Origin: an uncultured Collinsella sp.
Lineage (GTDB): Bacteria > Actinomycetota > Coriobacteriia > Coriobacteriales > Coriobacteriaceae
Direction of reading: 5' to 3'
Assembly: GCA_900762355.1 (NCBI GenBank)
Contig: CAAFGE010000011.1
Location: forward strand, 1 to 40,656
DNA length: 40,656 bases
Below are positions 24,357 through 30,854 of this stretch, in pieces; within the stretch, counting starts at the first letter, position 1; every line of letters begins with the position of its first letter. The position numbers were made by a program, and so were the translations under genes. Under the pieces are notes generated by a model, which was not told where the DNA came from, did no database searches, and saw only the letters and a list, made by a program, of their open reading frames with translations.

Positions 24357-25251
24357 CTTGGCCTCCTTGATCAAACTGAATCATTTCGCCAAGAATACGA
24401 GAGAGCTCTTCCTCGTCTTTAAACTCAATCTCAATCTTATTCTTTCCACGCGAGCTCTTCACACGCACGTTGGTATTAAAAACCTGACGAAGCACGCGGG
24501 CAGCCTTTTTAAAAGACTGAGGCGTTGCAGGCCTCGGCGTCTTAGGTGTCTCTCCGGCAGAAAACAACGGAGCGAGATTTTCTGTCGCTCTTACGGAAAG
24601 GCCCTCTGCAACAACCTTCTCTGCAAGTCGAATTCGAGCGTCCTCATAGGGAACTGCAAGAATCGCACGTGCATGACCAGCAGTAAGTTTGCCCTCAAAA
24701 ATCATCTGCTGAACTACTTCGGGGAGATCGAGAAGACGCAGCGAGTTTGTAATTGCAGAGCGTGACTTGCTTACTGCCTTCGACAATGCCTCCTGGGTCA
24801 TCCCGCTGGCATCAATGAGTTGGCGATAGCCCTTAGCCTCTTCGACGGGATTCAGATCAGAACGCTGAAGGTTTTCGATAAGAGCAAGAGCCAGCATCTC
24901 TTCATCATTTACCTCTTTAATGATGACTGGCAATTCTTCAAGGCCAGCAAGCTTTGACGCCTGGTAACGACGCTCACCAGCGATGATCTCATAGCCGTTT
25001 CCATGCTTGCGAACCAAAAGCGGCTGCAAAACGCCATGTTCTTGGATTGACTCGCTCAACTCGCGAAGTTCAGTTTCGTTAAAGTGAATTCGCGGCTGAT
25101 TAGGGTTGGGAACGATATCCTCAATAGGTAGTTTTGATTCAGATGCGGCATTTGAAGCCGATGCAGCCGAACCGCCGGTCTCATACTCGGCCTCTGAGAC
25201 CAAAGCATTGAGTCCACGTCCCAATCCGCCACGTTTCTTTACACTAGGCAC
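24346..25251 (-). CDS. parB: Chromosome-partitioning protein ParB
   Basis: 301 residues. A CTP-dependent clamp that loads at parS, spreads on DNA and recruits ParA and SMC. Seen are the N-terminal ParA-interacting peptide (KKRGGLGRGLNALV), the catalytic/CTP motifs (IIAGERRYQASK and ENLQRSDLNPVEEAKGY), the helix-turn-helix (MTQEALSKAVSKSRSAITNSLRLL) and a C-terminal dimerisation domain. The GTG start overlaps the parA stop by 8 bp with GAGGTGAT upstream. Perfect parS sites occur just beyond parA. Confidence 0.96.
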   Translation of the reverse strand: MPSVKKRGGLGRGLNALVSEAEYETGGSAASASNAASESKLPIEDIVPNPNQPRIHFNETELRELSESIQEHGVLQPLLVRKHGNGYEIIAGERRYQASKLAGLEELPVIIKEVNDEEMLALALIENLQRSDLNPVEEAKGYRQLIDASGMTQEALSKAVSKSRSAITNSLRLLDLPEVVQQMIFEGKLTAGHARAILAVPYEDARIRLAEKVVAEGLSVRATENLAPLFSAGETPKTPRPATPQSFKKAARVLRQVFNTNVRVKSSRGKNKIEIEFKDEEELSRILGEMIQFDQGGQDEE

Positions 25252-26044
25252 GCTTGATCACCTCTTTTGCAAGGTTCATATATGCTTTTGCACCCTTATT
25301 TTGAGGTGCATAGGTAATTACCGGTTCTCCAAAAGACGGAGCTTCGGAGATTTTAACCGTACGGGGGATTAGCGTCTTAAACGCCTTATCACCAAAGTAC
25401 GATTGAACCTCCTCAACAACCTGATTCGATAGTGAAGTACGCGAGTCATACATGGTCATAAGCACACCATAGGTGTTTAAGCCCTTGTTCAGCCGTGATT
25501 TGACCATCTTCATTGACTCAAGCAGCTTCGTAACGCCCTCGAGTGCGTAATATTCGCACTGGATCGGAATCAAAACGCTGTCTGCTGCGGTCAAGGCGTT
25601 GATAGTAAGCAGGCCGAGCGAAGGAGGACAGTCAATGAAAATAAAGTCAAACTCGTCCTGAATCGGCTCAAGCAAATCTTTGAGGCGGGTTTCACGAGCA
25701 ATTGCGCTTACGAGCTCAATTTCCGCGCCTGCAAGTTGAATTGTAGCCGGAATAACGAATACTTTTTTACAATTTGTATCAAGAACAAGCGATTCTGCCG
25801 GCACATCATTCAACAATGCATCATAGATGCAGTGATCAAGGTCTTCTTTTTCAATTCCGAATCCACTGGTGCTGTTTCCCTGCGGATCAAAATCGACAAT
25901 CAGTGTCTTACGACCCTGCTCACCCAGTGCTGCTGCAAGGTTTACAGCCGTCGTTGACTTACCGACGCCGCCTTTTTGATTGATGATTGCAATGATACGC
26001 GTGTCTTTTGCGCTCTTAGAACGTTTAACGTCGCGAAATCCCAC
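25244..26044 (-). CDS. parA: Chromosome-partitioning ATPase ParA (Soj)
   Basis: 266 residues. A deviant Walker ATPase that binds DNA non-specifically when ATP-bound and drives origin segregation with ParB. The deviant Walker A is KGGVGKST (24-31), followed by VDFDPQGNSTSGFG and the Walker B-like FIFIDCPPSLGLLT. The start is GTG at 26044 with AGGAGG just upstream; the first 15 residues are an extra basic leader (FRDVKRSKSAKDTR) that may bind DNA. parA follows the parS cluster and precedes parB. Confidence 0.96.
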   Translation of the reverse strand: MGFRDVKRSKSAKDTRIIAIINQKGGVGKSTTAVNLAAALGEQGRKTLIVDFDPQGNSTSGFGIEKEDLDHCIYDALLNDVPAESLVLDTNCKKVFVIPATIQLAGAEIELVSAIARETRLKDLLEPIQDEFDFIFIDCPPSLGLLTINALTAADSVLIPIQCEYYALEGVTKLLESMKMVKSRLNKGLNTYGVLMTMYDSRTSLSNQVVEEVQSYFGDKAFKTLIPRTVKISEAPSFGEPVITYAPQNKGAKAYMNLAKEVIKRA

Positions 26045-26083
26045 GGTCCCTCCTGGTGTGTATTAAAGCTGTCAAACGGAGGA

Positions 26084-26099
26084 TGTTTCACGTGAAACA
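26084..26099. promoter_or_regulatory. parS site 1
   Basis: Perfect TGTTTCACGTGAAACA, the ParB-binding centromere sequence, 40 bp upstream of parA. Confidence 0.95.
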
Positions 26100-26122
26100 T
26101 TCCGAATCGATATCAACCGCCA

Positions 26123-26138
26123 TGTTTCACGTGAAACA
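26123..26138. promoter_or_regulatory. parS site 2
   Basis: Perfect TGTTTCACGTGAAACA in the parA-rsmG gap, 39 bp from parS site 1. Confidence 0.95.
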
Positions 26139-26161
26139 CTGCAAGTTGTTAGTATCCATTA

Positions 26162-26177
26162 TGTTTCACGTGAAACA
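26162..26177. promoter_or_regulatory. parS site 3
   Basis: Perfect TGTTTCACGTGAAACA directly after the rsmG stop codon. The three sites are spaced at exactly 39-bp intervals. Confidence 0.95.
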
Positions 26178-26178
26178 T

Positions 26179-26916
26179 CTAGGCAAGCGGATTCTTCTTT
26201 GCCACGCCATTTGCACGAGGCAATGAGACAGATGCTGGATGACTCTTCTTAAGAACAATGAACTCCCTGTGACCCAAGCCTTCAGGCAAATCAATTGCGT
26301 CATTCAGAAGCAAAGTGAAGCCGCAAATCTTAGCTGCTGACATGCCGGAAGCAAGCTCCTCATCCGAAGGATTGCCCTTGGTTATAACAAATAGCCCTCC
26401 ATCCTTCAGATACGGAGCCGCATACTCAACAAGAATCGGTAGAGAGGCCAGTGCGCGGGCGGTTACAACAGAGAACTGCTTCTTATGGCTTCGAGCATAT
26501 TCTTCAAGACGATCATGAACCGCATGAGCATGTTTCAATCCAAGAGCATGGACAAAGGAATTAACCGCATCAACCTTCTTGCCAACAGAGTCAATATAAG
26601 TAGCTTTACGATGCGTGGTTATGGTTAATGGAATACCAGGGAAGCCCGCACCTGTTCCCATATCGAGCAAAGCTCCCTCAGGAGCCTTGTTGATATAGGG
26701 GAGCAAAACAAGTGAGTCGAGGATATGAAGTACTGCAGCATCTTCTACGTTAAGAATACGGGTGAGATTGGTTGTCTTATTAGTTTCTAGAACCAAATCC
26801 AAATGCTGAATACATTTCCTCAGCTCAACATCAGTTACGCTCAAGGAATACTCTTTGCAATAGGAAGTTAGACGACTCAACATCTCGTCAGCCTGCTGAT
26901 CAGTAAGTACTAACAA
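26179..26916 (-). CDS. rsmG: 16S rRNA (guanine-N7) methyltransferase RsmG
   Basis: About 245 residues. It methylates N7 of G527 in 16S rRNA (GidB). The Rossmann-type SAM site LLDMGTGAGFPGIPL and the VTARALASLPILVEYAAPYLKDGG segment identify the family. The start is taken as TTG at 26916 because AAAGGAG lies 6 nt before it; the longer frame would begin at a TTG (26964) inside the T tract of the khpB terminator. It lies between that terminator and the parS cluster, so it needs its own promoter or read-through. Confidence 0.92.
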   Translation of the reverse strand: MLVLTDQQADEMLSRLTSYCKEYSLSVTDVELRKCIQHLDLVLETNKTTNLTRILNVEDAAVLHILDSLVLLPYINKAPEGALLDMGTGAGFPGIPLTITTHRKATYIDSVGKKVDAVNSFVHALGLKHAHAVHDRLEEYARSHKKQFSVVTARALASLPILVEYAAPYLKDGGLFVITKGNPSDEELASGMSAAKICGFTLLLNDAIDLPEGLGHREFIVLKKSHPASVSLPRANGVAKKNPLA

Positions 26917-26962
26917 CGAAAGCTCCTTTCTGACAAAAATCAGTGTATCGAGAACTTTTGAC

Positions 26963-26994
26963 AAAAAAAGGGGACGTGGAAACCACGTCCCCTT
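26963..26994 (-). terminator. Terminator of the rpmH-khpB operon (minus)
   Basis: A perfect 12-bp stem AAGGGGACGTGG/CCACGTCCCCTT with a 3-nt loop, followed on the minus strand by seven T. It is 18 bp after the khpB stop. Confidence 0.92.
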
Positions 26995-27012
26995 AGCATA
27001 AGCTCGAGTAGA

Positions 27013-27582
27013 TTATCGAGCAACAATCACCACATGGCGATCAGGGTCAGAACCCTCAGAATGAGTATCGACTGCATCGTTGCCACGAAGTGCAATGTGA
27101 ACCAGTCGGCGCTCGTAGGCATTCATGGGCGGAAGCGAAACACTCTTATGAGCGCGGATGGCACGCTCGGCAGCAGACTGAGCCATGGAGGCGACCTTAT
27201 CCTGACGGCGACTCTTGTATCCCTCGACGTCCACTACAACCGGATACCTAAAGCCAAGCTTGCGGCTCACCAGCAAAGAGAACATAACCTGAAGAGCATC
27301 AAGAGTGCGACCATGACGGCCAATGAGAACAGCAAGGTCGGGAGCCGTTACATCCAAAATCAGCTCACCCTCGTCGCCCTCATACTCATCGATAGGAGAG
27401 TTGGCGGCATCGAAGTGCGAAAGGATGGAACGCAGGATGGAAATCGCAACATCGGCAATGGTGTCGAGCTCCTCATCGGTCAGCTCTTCACCAGCCTTGT
27501 AGCGCTGTGCAATCTCGGGATAATCGCCCGCGACCTGCGGGGCAACCTCCTCAAGCATATCCTCGATGATCTCTTCAGACAT
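27013..27582 (-). CDS. khpB: RNA-binding protein KhpB (Jag)
   Basis: 189 residues. A KH-R3H RNA-binding protein that with KhpA influences cell elongation and division in Gram-positives. The KH motif is VLIGRHGRTLDALQ. The R3H region includes RAIRAHKSVSLPPMNAYERRLVHIAL and THSEGSDPDRHVVI. The N-terminal part is acidic. The ATG at 27582 has GGAG 6 nt upstream; an upstream TTG at 27594 has none. It is in the usual yidC-khpB-rsmG order. Confidence 0.92.
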   Translation of the reverse strand: MSEEIIEDMLEEVAPQVAGDYPEIAQRYKAGEELTDEELDTIADVAISILRSILSHFDAANSPIDEYEGDEGELILDVTAPDLAVLIGRHGRTLDALQVMFSLLVSRKLGFRYPVVVDVEGYKSRRQDKVASMAQSAAERAIRAHKSVSLPPMNAYERRLVHIALRGNDAVDTHSEGSDPDRHVVIVAR

Positions 27583-27597
27583 AACGTACTCCAAAAG

Positions 27598-27609
27598 TTA
27601 GGTACCTAA
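27598..27609. repeat. 12-bp palindrome TTAGGTACCTAA, copy B
   Basis: Perfect palindrome between yidC and khpB. An identical copy is at 24094-24105 and both are preceded by G (GTTAGGTACCTAA). Confidence 0.6.
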
Positions 27610-27626
27610 ATAAGATTGATATCCCA

Positions 27627-28397
27627 CTACTTCTTCTTGTGCGGGCGCGGCTTCTTCTCGCGACGAGTGACCTCAACCTGCAGCGGAGCGTTCTTAAGAC
27701 GCTCCTCCTCATCGGCCTTCGCCTTGTCGATGACCTTCTGCGTCACAAAAATCTGCTGGATAACCTGCCAAGCAGACGAGACGTCGTAGTACAGCAGAAC
27801 ACCAACGGGAAGGCTCCAGCCCATCCAAAGCATCATGACCGTCATGACAACGGCCATCATACGCATGCTCTGAGCCTGCTGGCCGGTCTGGTTGCGCGAC
27901 ATATAGAGCTGCGGAATCAGGGTCAGGACGGCAAACAGGATCAGGCAAACCAGCGCAGGCAGTGCAACCATAAAGCCATCGGCAAAGGAAGCGCTCGGCG
28001 TGGTGGTCAGGTCGGGCAGGATGTTGAAGAACGAGAACGTGCCGTCGTTAAAGTACTGCGGCAGGTTGCGCAGCAATGTAAACAGGGCGAACAGGATAGG
28101 CATCTGAATCAGCAGCGGCAGACAGCCAGCCATGGGGTTGAACTTGTTCTCGCTGTAGAACTTCTGCATCTCCTCGGCCTGACGCTGGGGATCGTCGGCA
28201 TAGCGCTCCTGGATCTCGAGCATCTTGGGCTGCAGCACCTGCATGCGAGCCGTCGACTTGGTCGACTTGAGCATAAGCGGCGTCAGCAGCAGACGGATGA
28301 TGACCACCAGAATGATGATGGACAGGCCCCAGTCGACCGCAAAGGTCTGGATGAGCTTGAGCAGCTCGAAAAGGATGTTGACGATCCAATCCCACAT
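27627..28397 (-). CDS. yidC: Membrane protein insertase YidC
   Basis: 256 residues, the short Gram-positive form without the large extracytoplasmic domain. It inserts membrane proteins alone or with SecYEG. Seen are the first helix (DWGLSIIILVVIIRLLLTPLMLKS, with the groove arginine in helix 1), the cytosolic coiled loop (QPKMLEIQERYADDPQRQAEEMQKFYSENKFNPMAGCLPLLIQMPI) and three further hydrophobic segments. The basic C-terminal tail REKKPRPHKKK can contact ribosomes. GGAGG lies 9 nt before the ATG. Confidence 0.95.
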   Translation of the reverse strand: MWDWIVNILFELLKLIQTFAVDWGLSIIILVVIIRLLLTPLMLKSTKSTARMQVLQPKMLEIQERYADDPQRQAEEMQKFYSENKFNPMAGCLPLLIQMPILFALFTLLRNLPQYFNDGTFSFFNILPDLTTTPSASFADGFMVALPALVCLILFAVLTLIPQLYMSRNQTGQQAQSMRMMAVVMTVMMLWMGWSLPVGVLLYYDVSSAWQVIQQIFVTQKVIDKAKADEEERLKNAPLQVEVTRREKKPRPHKKK

Positions 28398-28426
28398 GTA
28401 AGTTTTCCTCCGATAGCGAGTGCCCG

Positions 28427-28651
28427 CTAGGGCACAGGGTCATAACCGCCGACGTGCAGGGGATTGCAGCGAGCGATGCGCCTCACGGCAAGCCAGCAGC
28501 CTCTCAAAACACCGTGCTTCTCAATCGCCTGGATGGCGTATTGCGAGCACGTTGGGTAATAAATGCAGGCGTCAGGCAATAAGGGCGAAATAACCTGTTG
28601 ATATATGCGAATAGGAGCGATGGCAACACGTCGCAAAACGTGATTGCTCAT
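28427..28651 (-). CDS. yidD: Membrane protein insertion efficiency factor YidD
   Basis: 74 residues with the family core SPLLPDACIYYPTCSQYAIQAIEKHGVLRGCWLAVRRIARCNPLHVGGYDPVP. It is a small amphipathic protein that associates with the inner membrane and aids YidC. The ATG overlaps the rnpA stop (ATGA), so it is translationally coupled. Confidence 0.95.
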   Translation of the reverse strand: MSNHVLRRVAIAPIRIYQQVISPLLPDACIYYPTCSQYAIQAIEKHGVLRGCWLAVRRIARCNPLHVGGYDPVP

Positions 28652-28986
28652 CGCTCCTCCCCGGCAACGCCGGCGCGCTTCATAAGCGAACGCAACGCCT
28701 TGTCCATCTCCTGCGGCGAGGAAACCCTAGTCTTGGGAGTTGCAAACAAGATGATGTCATAACCCGCAACGGGAAATCCGCAGCTGCGGGCGGCCTCGCG
28801 CATCACACGCTTAGATCGGTTGCGCACGACGGCACAACCGAGTCGCTTAGCACCAACGAAGGCGACCCTTCCGGAGTCGCCTTCGCCAACCGATTCACAT
28901 ATGGTCATTCGAATCAGAGGGTGATTGAAACGACGCCCCTGACTGAACACATGCTCGAAATCTTGCCGAGACTTAATAGTCTTCAT
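28648..28986 (-). CDS. rnpA: Ribonuclease P protein component
   Basis: 112 residues. The protein subunit that helps the RNase P RNA process the 5' ends of tRNA precursors. The conserved RNR block is VVRNRSKRVMREAAR, preceded by RVAFVGAKRLGCA and followed by YDIILFATPK. It overlaps yidD by 4 bp and follows rpmH by 20 bp, the standard arrangement. Confidence 0.95.
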   Translation of the reverse strand: MKTIKSRQDFEHVFSQGRRFNHPLIRMTICESVGEGDSGRVAFVGAKRLGCAVVRNRSKRVMREAARSCGFPVAGYDIILFATPKTRVSSPQEMDKALRSLMKRAGVAGEER

Positions 28987-29006
28987 GCGAGATGTGTGTA
29001 TCGCTG

Positions 29007-29141
29007 CTAGACAGTGAGACGCTTGCGGCCCTTGGCGCGACGACGGGCGAGCACGGCACGACCACCCTTAGTGGCCATACGGGCACGGAAGCCATGGGTC
29101 TTGGCACGCTTACGCTTATTAGGCTGATACGTACGCTTCAT
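29007..29141 (-). CDS. rpmH: 50S ribosomal protein L34
   Basis: 44 residues, MKRTYQPNKRKRAKTHGFRARM and onward: the near-invariant L34 sequence. The ATG at 29141 has AGGAGG 8 nt upstream. It is the first gene of the rpmH-rnpA-yidD-yidC-khpB operon. Confidence 0.97.
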   Translation of the reverse strand: MKRTYQPNKRKRAKTHGFRARMATKGGRAVLARRRAKGRKRLTV

Positions 29142-29169
29142 CTTAAGTTCCTCCTGCTGCATTTCGAGT

Positions 29170-29187
29170 GTCCGCGGGGACGCGGAC
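29170..29187 (-). promoter_or_regulatory. Leader hairpin before rpmH
   Basis: GTCCGCG/CGCGGAC 7-bp stem with a 4-nt loop in the rpmH 5' leader, between the promoter and the ribosome-binding site. It is a possible control hairpin for ribosomal-protein expression; no T tract. Confidence 0.4.
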
Positions 29188-29213
29188 GCAGATATAGACA
29201 CGTGAGCTTGAAG

Positions 29214-29243
29214 ATTGTAGGGAAATCAATGTTCAAATGTCAA
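29214..29243 (-). promoter_or_regulatory. rpmH operon promoter
   Basis: On the minus strand a perfect -35 box TTGACA (29238-29243), an 18-bp spacer and a -10 box TACAAT (29214-29219), about 70 bp before the rpmH ATG. It is the best promoter match in the window. Confidence 0.85.
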
Positions 29244-29299
29244 GAAATCAAAGGTAAAAGGTTGCGCAGTTCACACGGTTCCCCCATAAGCCAAGCTCG

Positions 29300-29410
29300 A
29301 TTTAGCGGTGCATGACAACTTTTCACGATATTTCATCGAGTTTTCAACAGGTCATGTTGGCAATGTTGAGAACTTTTCGCCCGTTTTCCAAAGTTTTCAA
29401 CAGGTTTTGA
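29300..29410 (+). other. oriC upstream part: variant DnaA-box cluster
   Basis: Variant boxes TTTTCAACA at 29341-29349 and 29394-29402 (plus) and TTCTCAACA at 29364-29372 (minus) lie in the gap between rpmH and the dnaA operon. The gap also has an inverted pair GACAACTTTTCA (29316 on) and TGAAAAGTTGTC (about 29408). The canonical TTATCCACA does not occur here. With the dnaA-dnaN gap it would form a two-part origin, as in Bacillus subtilis. Confidence 0.65.
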
Positions 29411-29486
29411 AAAGTTGTCGAAAGATGAGAAACATTGCGCGGTGAGCTACTATTTGTTCGAAACCTTTTGGAAGATTGCGAGCGGC

Positions 29487-30839
29487 ATGTCTGATGACTT
29501 TTACACCATGGTCGATTCTGGAGACCCGGCACCCGACAACGAGCACATCACCGGCGTGCGCGAAGAGCGTGCGGAAGGCGAGCAGACGACCACGCAGGCG
29601 CCAAAAGCCATGTACGCCGCGCGTATCGCCGTCTATGACGACATGCTGTCGACACCGCGTGTGATCGTCATTGATCCGCAAGATGTCCGCACGTATTTGG
29701 AAGAGACTACCAACACCGTCTACCAGTGCATGAAAGAACAAGGTGGCCATATCTCGCTCATGGTCATCCGCGAGATTGTCGAAAACTTTATCCACGCACA
29801 CTTTGCCGAGCCCATCATCTCGATTCTGGACGGCGGAGACACCATCCGCTTTGCTGATCAAGGACCCGGCATCGACGACAAGGAACGCGCTTTCGACTTT
29901 GGCGTTACCAGCGCAAACAGCAAGATGAAGCGCTATATCCGTGGAACCGGAGCAGGGTTTCCCATGGTGCAGGAGTATTTGGAAAACGCCGGCGGTGCCG
30001 TATCCATCGAGGACAACATGGGCAACGGCACCGTGGTTACGGTAAGCCTGAACCCTAAACGAGTGCAGGAAATCGAGCGTGCCGGCGGACGCGGTGCTGC
30101 CGTGCGGCCCGAGACGGAGCAGCCCACATATCCCCTGCCGGGAGCTTTTGCGCAGCAGCCCATGGCAACGCAGCAGATGCAGCCCCCCGTGAGGCAGATG
30201 CAGCAGCCCGGAATGCTTCCCACACAAGAGCCCCAGGCGACATCGATGTCGATGCCGCCAAACATGCCAGAGGCCGTGCCGCTGGCGGATCAGGATGCAG
30301 CAGCAATGCAGCAGGCGACGGGCGCACCGGGTGGCCAGCAAATGGGCTATCAGCCGTACCAACAGGGATATCCATATCAACAGATGCCGCCGCTGGGGTA
30401 CGGCCAGCAGTTCCCGCAGCAGTACCAGCAGGGATATCAGCAGCCGTACCAGCAGATGCCGCAGCAGCAGTACAACCCCTGGGCCCAGCAGATGCCTCCG
30501 CAGCCTTACCAACAGTGGCCTCAAAGTTTTCAACAGCAAATGCCGCCGATGCAGAGTTCTCAACAACCAGCAGCTCAAATGATGTATCCTAATGCAGCAA
30601 ATCAGTATGCGCAGCCACAACCGGACGTGTTCGTAAGCGATCGCGGCAACGCCGCACTAGGCTATTTGGCGCAAAATCAAGCGTGCGGTGCAACCGATCT
30701 GGCGAGGGCGTTTGGAAACTCGGCCCCCACTTGGTCACGCACGCTCAATGACTTGGCGCAGGCTGGCTTGGTCATCAAGCATGGCCAGAAATACCATCTG
30801 ACCGAACTCGGCGCCGCTCGCGTGCGAGCTCAGAGCTAA
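29487..30839 (+). CDS. GHKL ATPase - prion-like linker - winged-helix protein
   Basis: 450 residues from this ATG. A GHKL-type ATP-binding domain (about 40-190) has an N box with Glu96 and Asn100 (IREIVENFIHAHF), G1 DQGPGID (124-130) and G2 GTGAGFPM (153-160). Residues 211-381 are almost only Gln, Pro, Met, Tyr, Ala and Gly with repeated QPYQQ-like units, a prion-like disordered linker. Residues 384-450 form a MarR/wHTH-like domain (GATDLARAFGNSAPTWSRTLNDLAQAGLVIKHGQKYHL). There is no histidine-phosphoacceptor domain, so it is not a normal kinase. It ends 15 bp before dnaA with no terminator between, so the two are probably co-transcribed. The start is uncertain: an in-frame TTG at 29415 and GTG at 29442 exist, and none has a strong ribosome-binding site. 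Function unknown; a role in origin control is inferred. Confidence 0.85.
   Translation: MSDDFYTMVDSGDPAPDNEHITGVREERAEGEQTTTQAPKAMYAARIAVYDDMLSTPRVIVIDPQDVRTYLEETTNTVYQCMKEQGGHISLMVIREIVENFIHAHFAEPIISILDGGDTIRFADQGPGIDDKERAFDFGVTSANSKMKRYIRGTGAGFPMVQEYLENAGGAVSIEDNMGNGTVVTVSLNPKRVQEIERAGGRGAAVRPETEQPTYPLPGAFAQQPMATQQMQPPVRQMQQPGMLPTQEPQATSMSMPPNMPEAVPLADQDAAAMQQATGAPGGQQMGYQPYQQGYPYQQMPPLGYGQQFPQQYQQGYQQPYQQMPQQQYNPWAQQMPPQPYQQWPQSFQQQMPPMQSSQQPAAQMMYPNAANQYAQPQPDVFVSDRGNAALGYLAQNQACGATDLARAFGNSAPTWSRTLNDLAQAGLVIKHGQKYHLTELGAARVRAQS
30527..30565 (+). other. DnaA-box-like pair inside the GHKL gene
   Basis: TTTTCAACA (30527-30535) and TTCTCAACA (30557-30565) are 30 bp apart, in the part encoding the Gln-rich linker. 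CAA/CAG glutamine codons raise the chance frequency, so binding is uncertain. Confidence 0.35.
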
Positions 30840-30854
30840 AGAACGGGAGAGACA

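Noticed and set aside
29487..30839. Ordinary sensor histidine kinase for the GHKL protein
   Set aside because: No HisKA-type dimerisation helix, no phospho-acceptor His before the N box, no membrane segments and no partner response regulator beside it.
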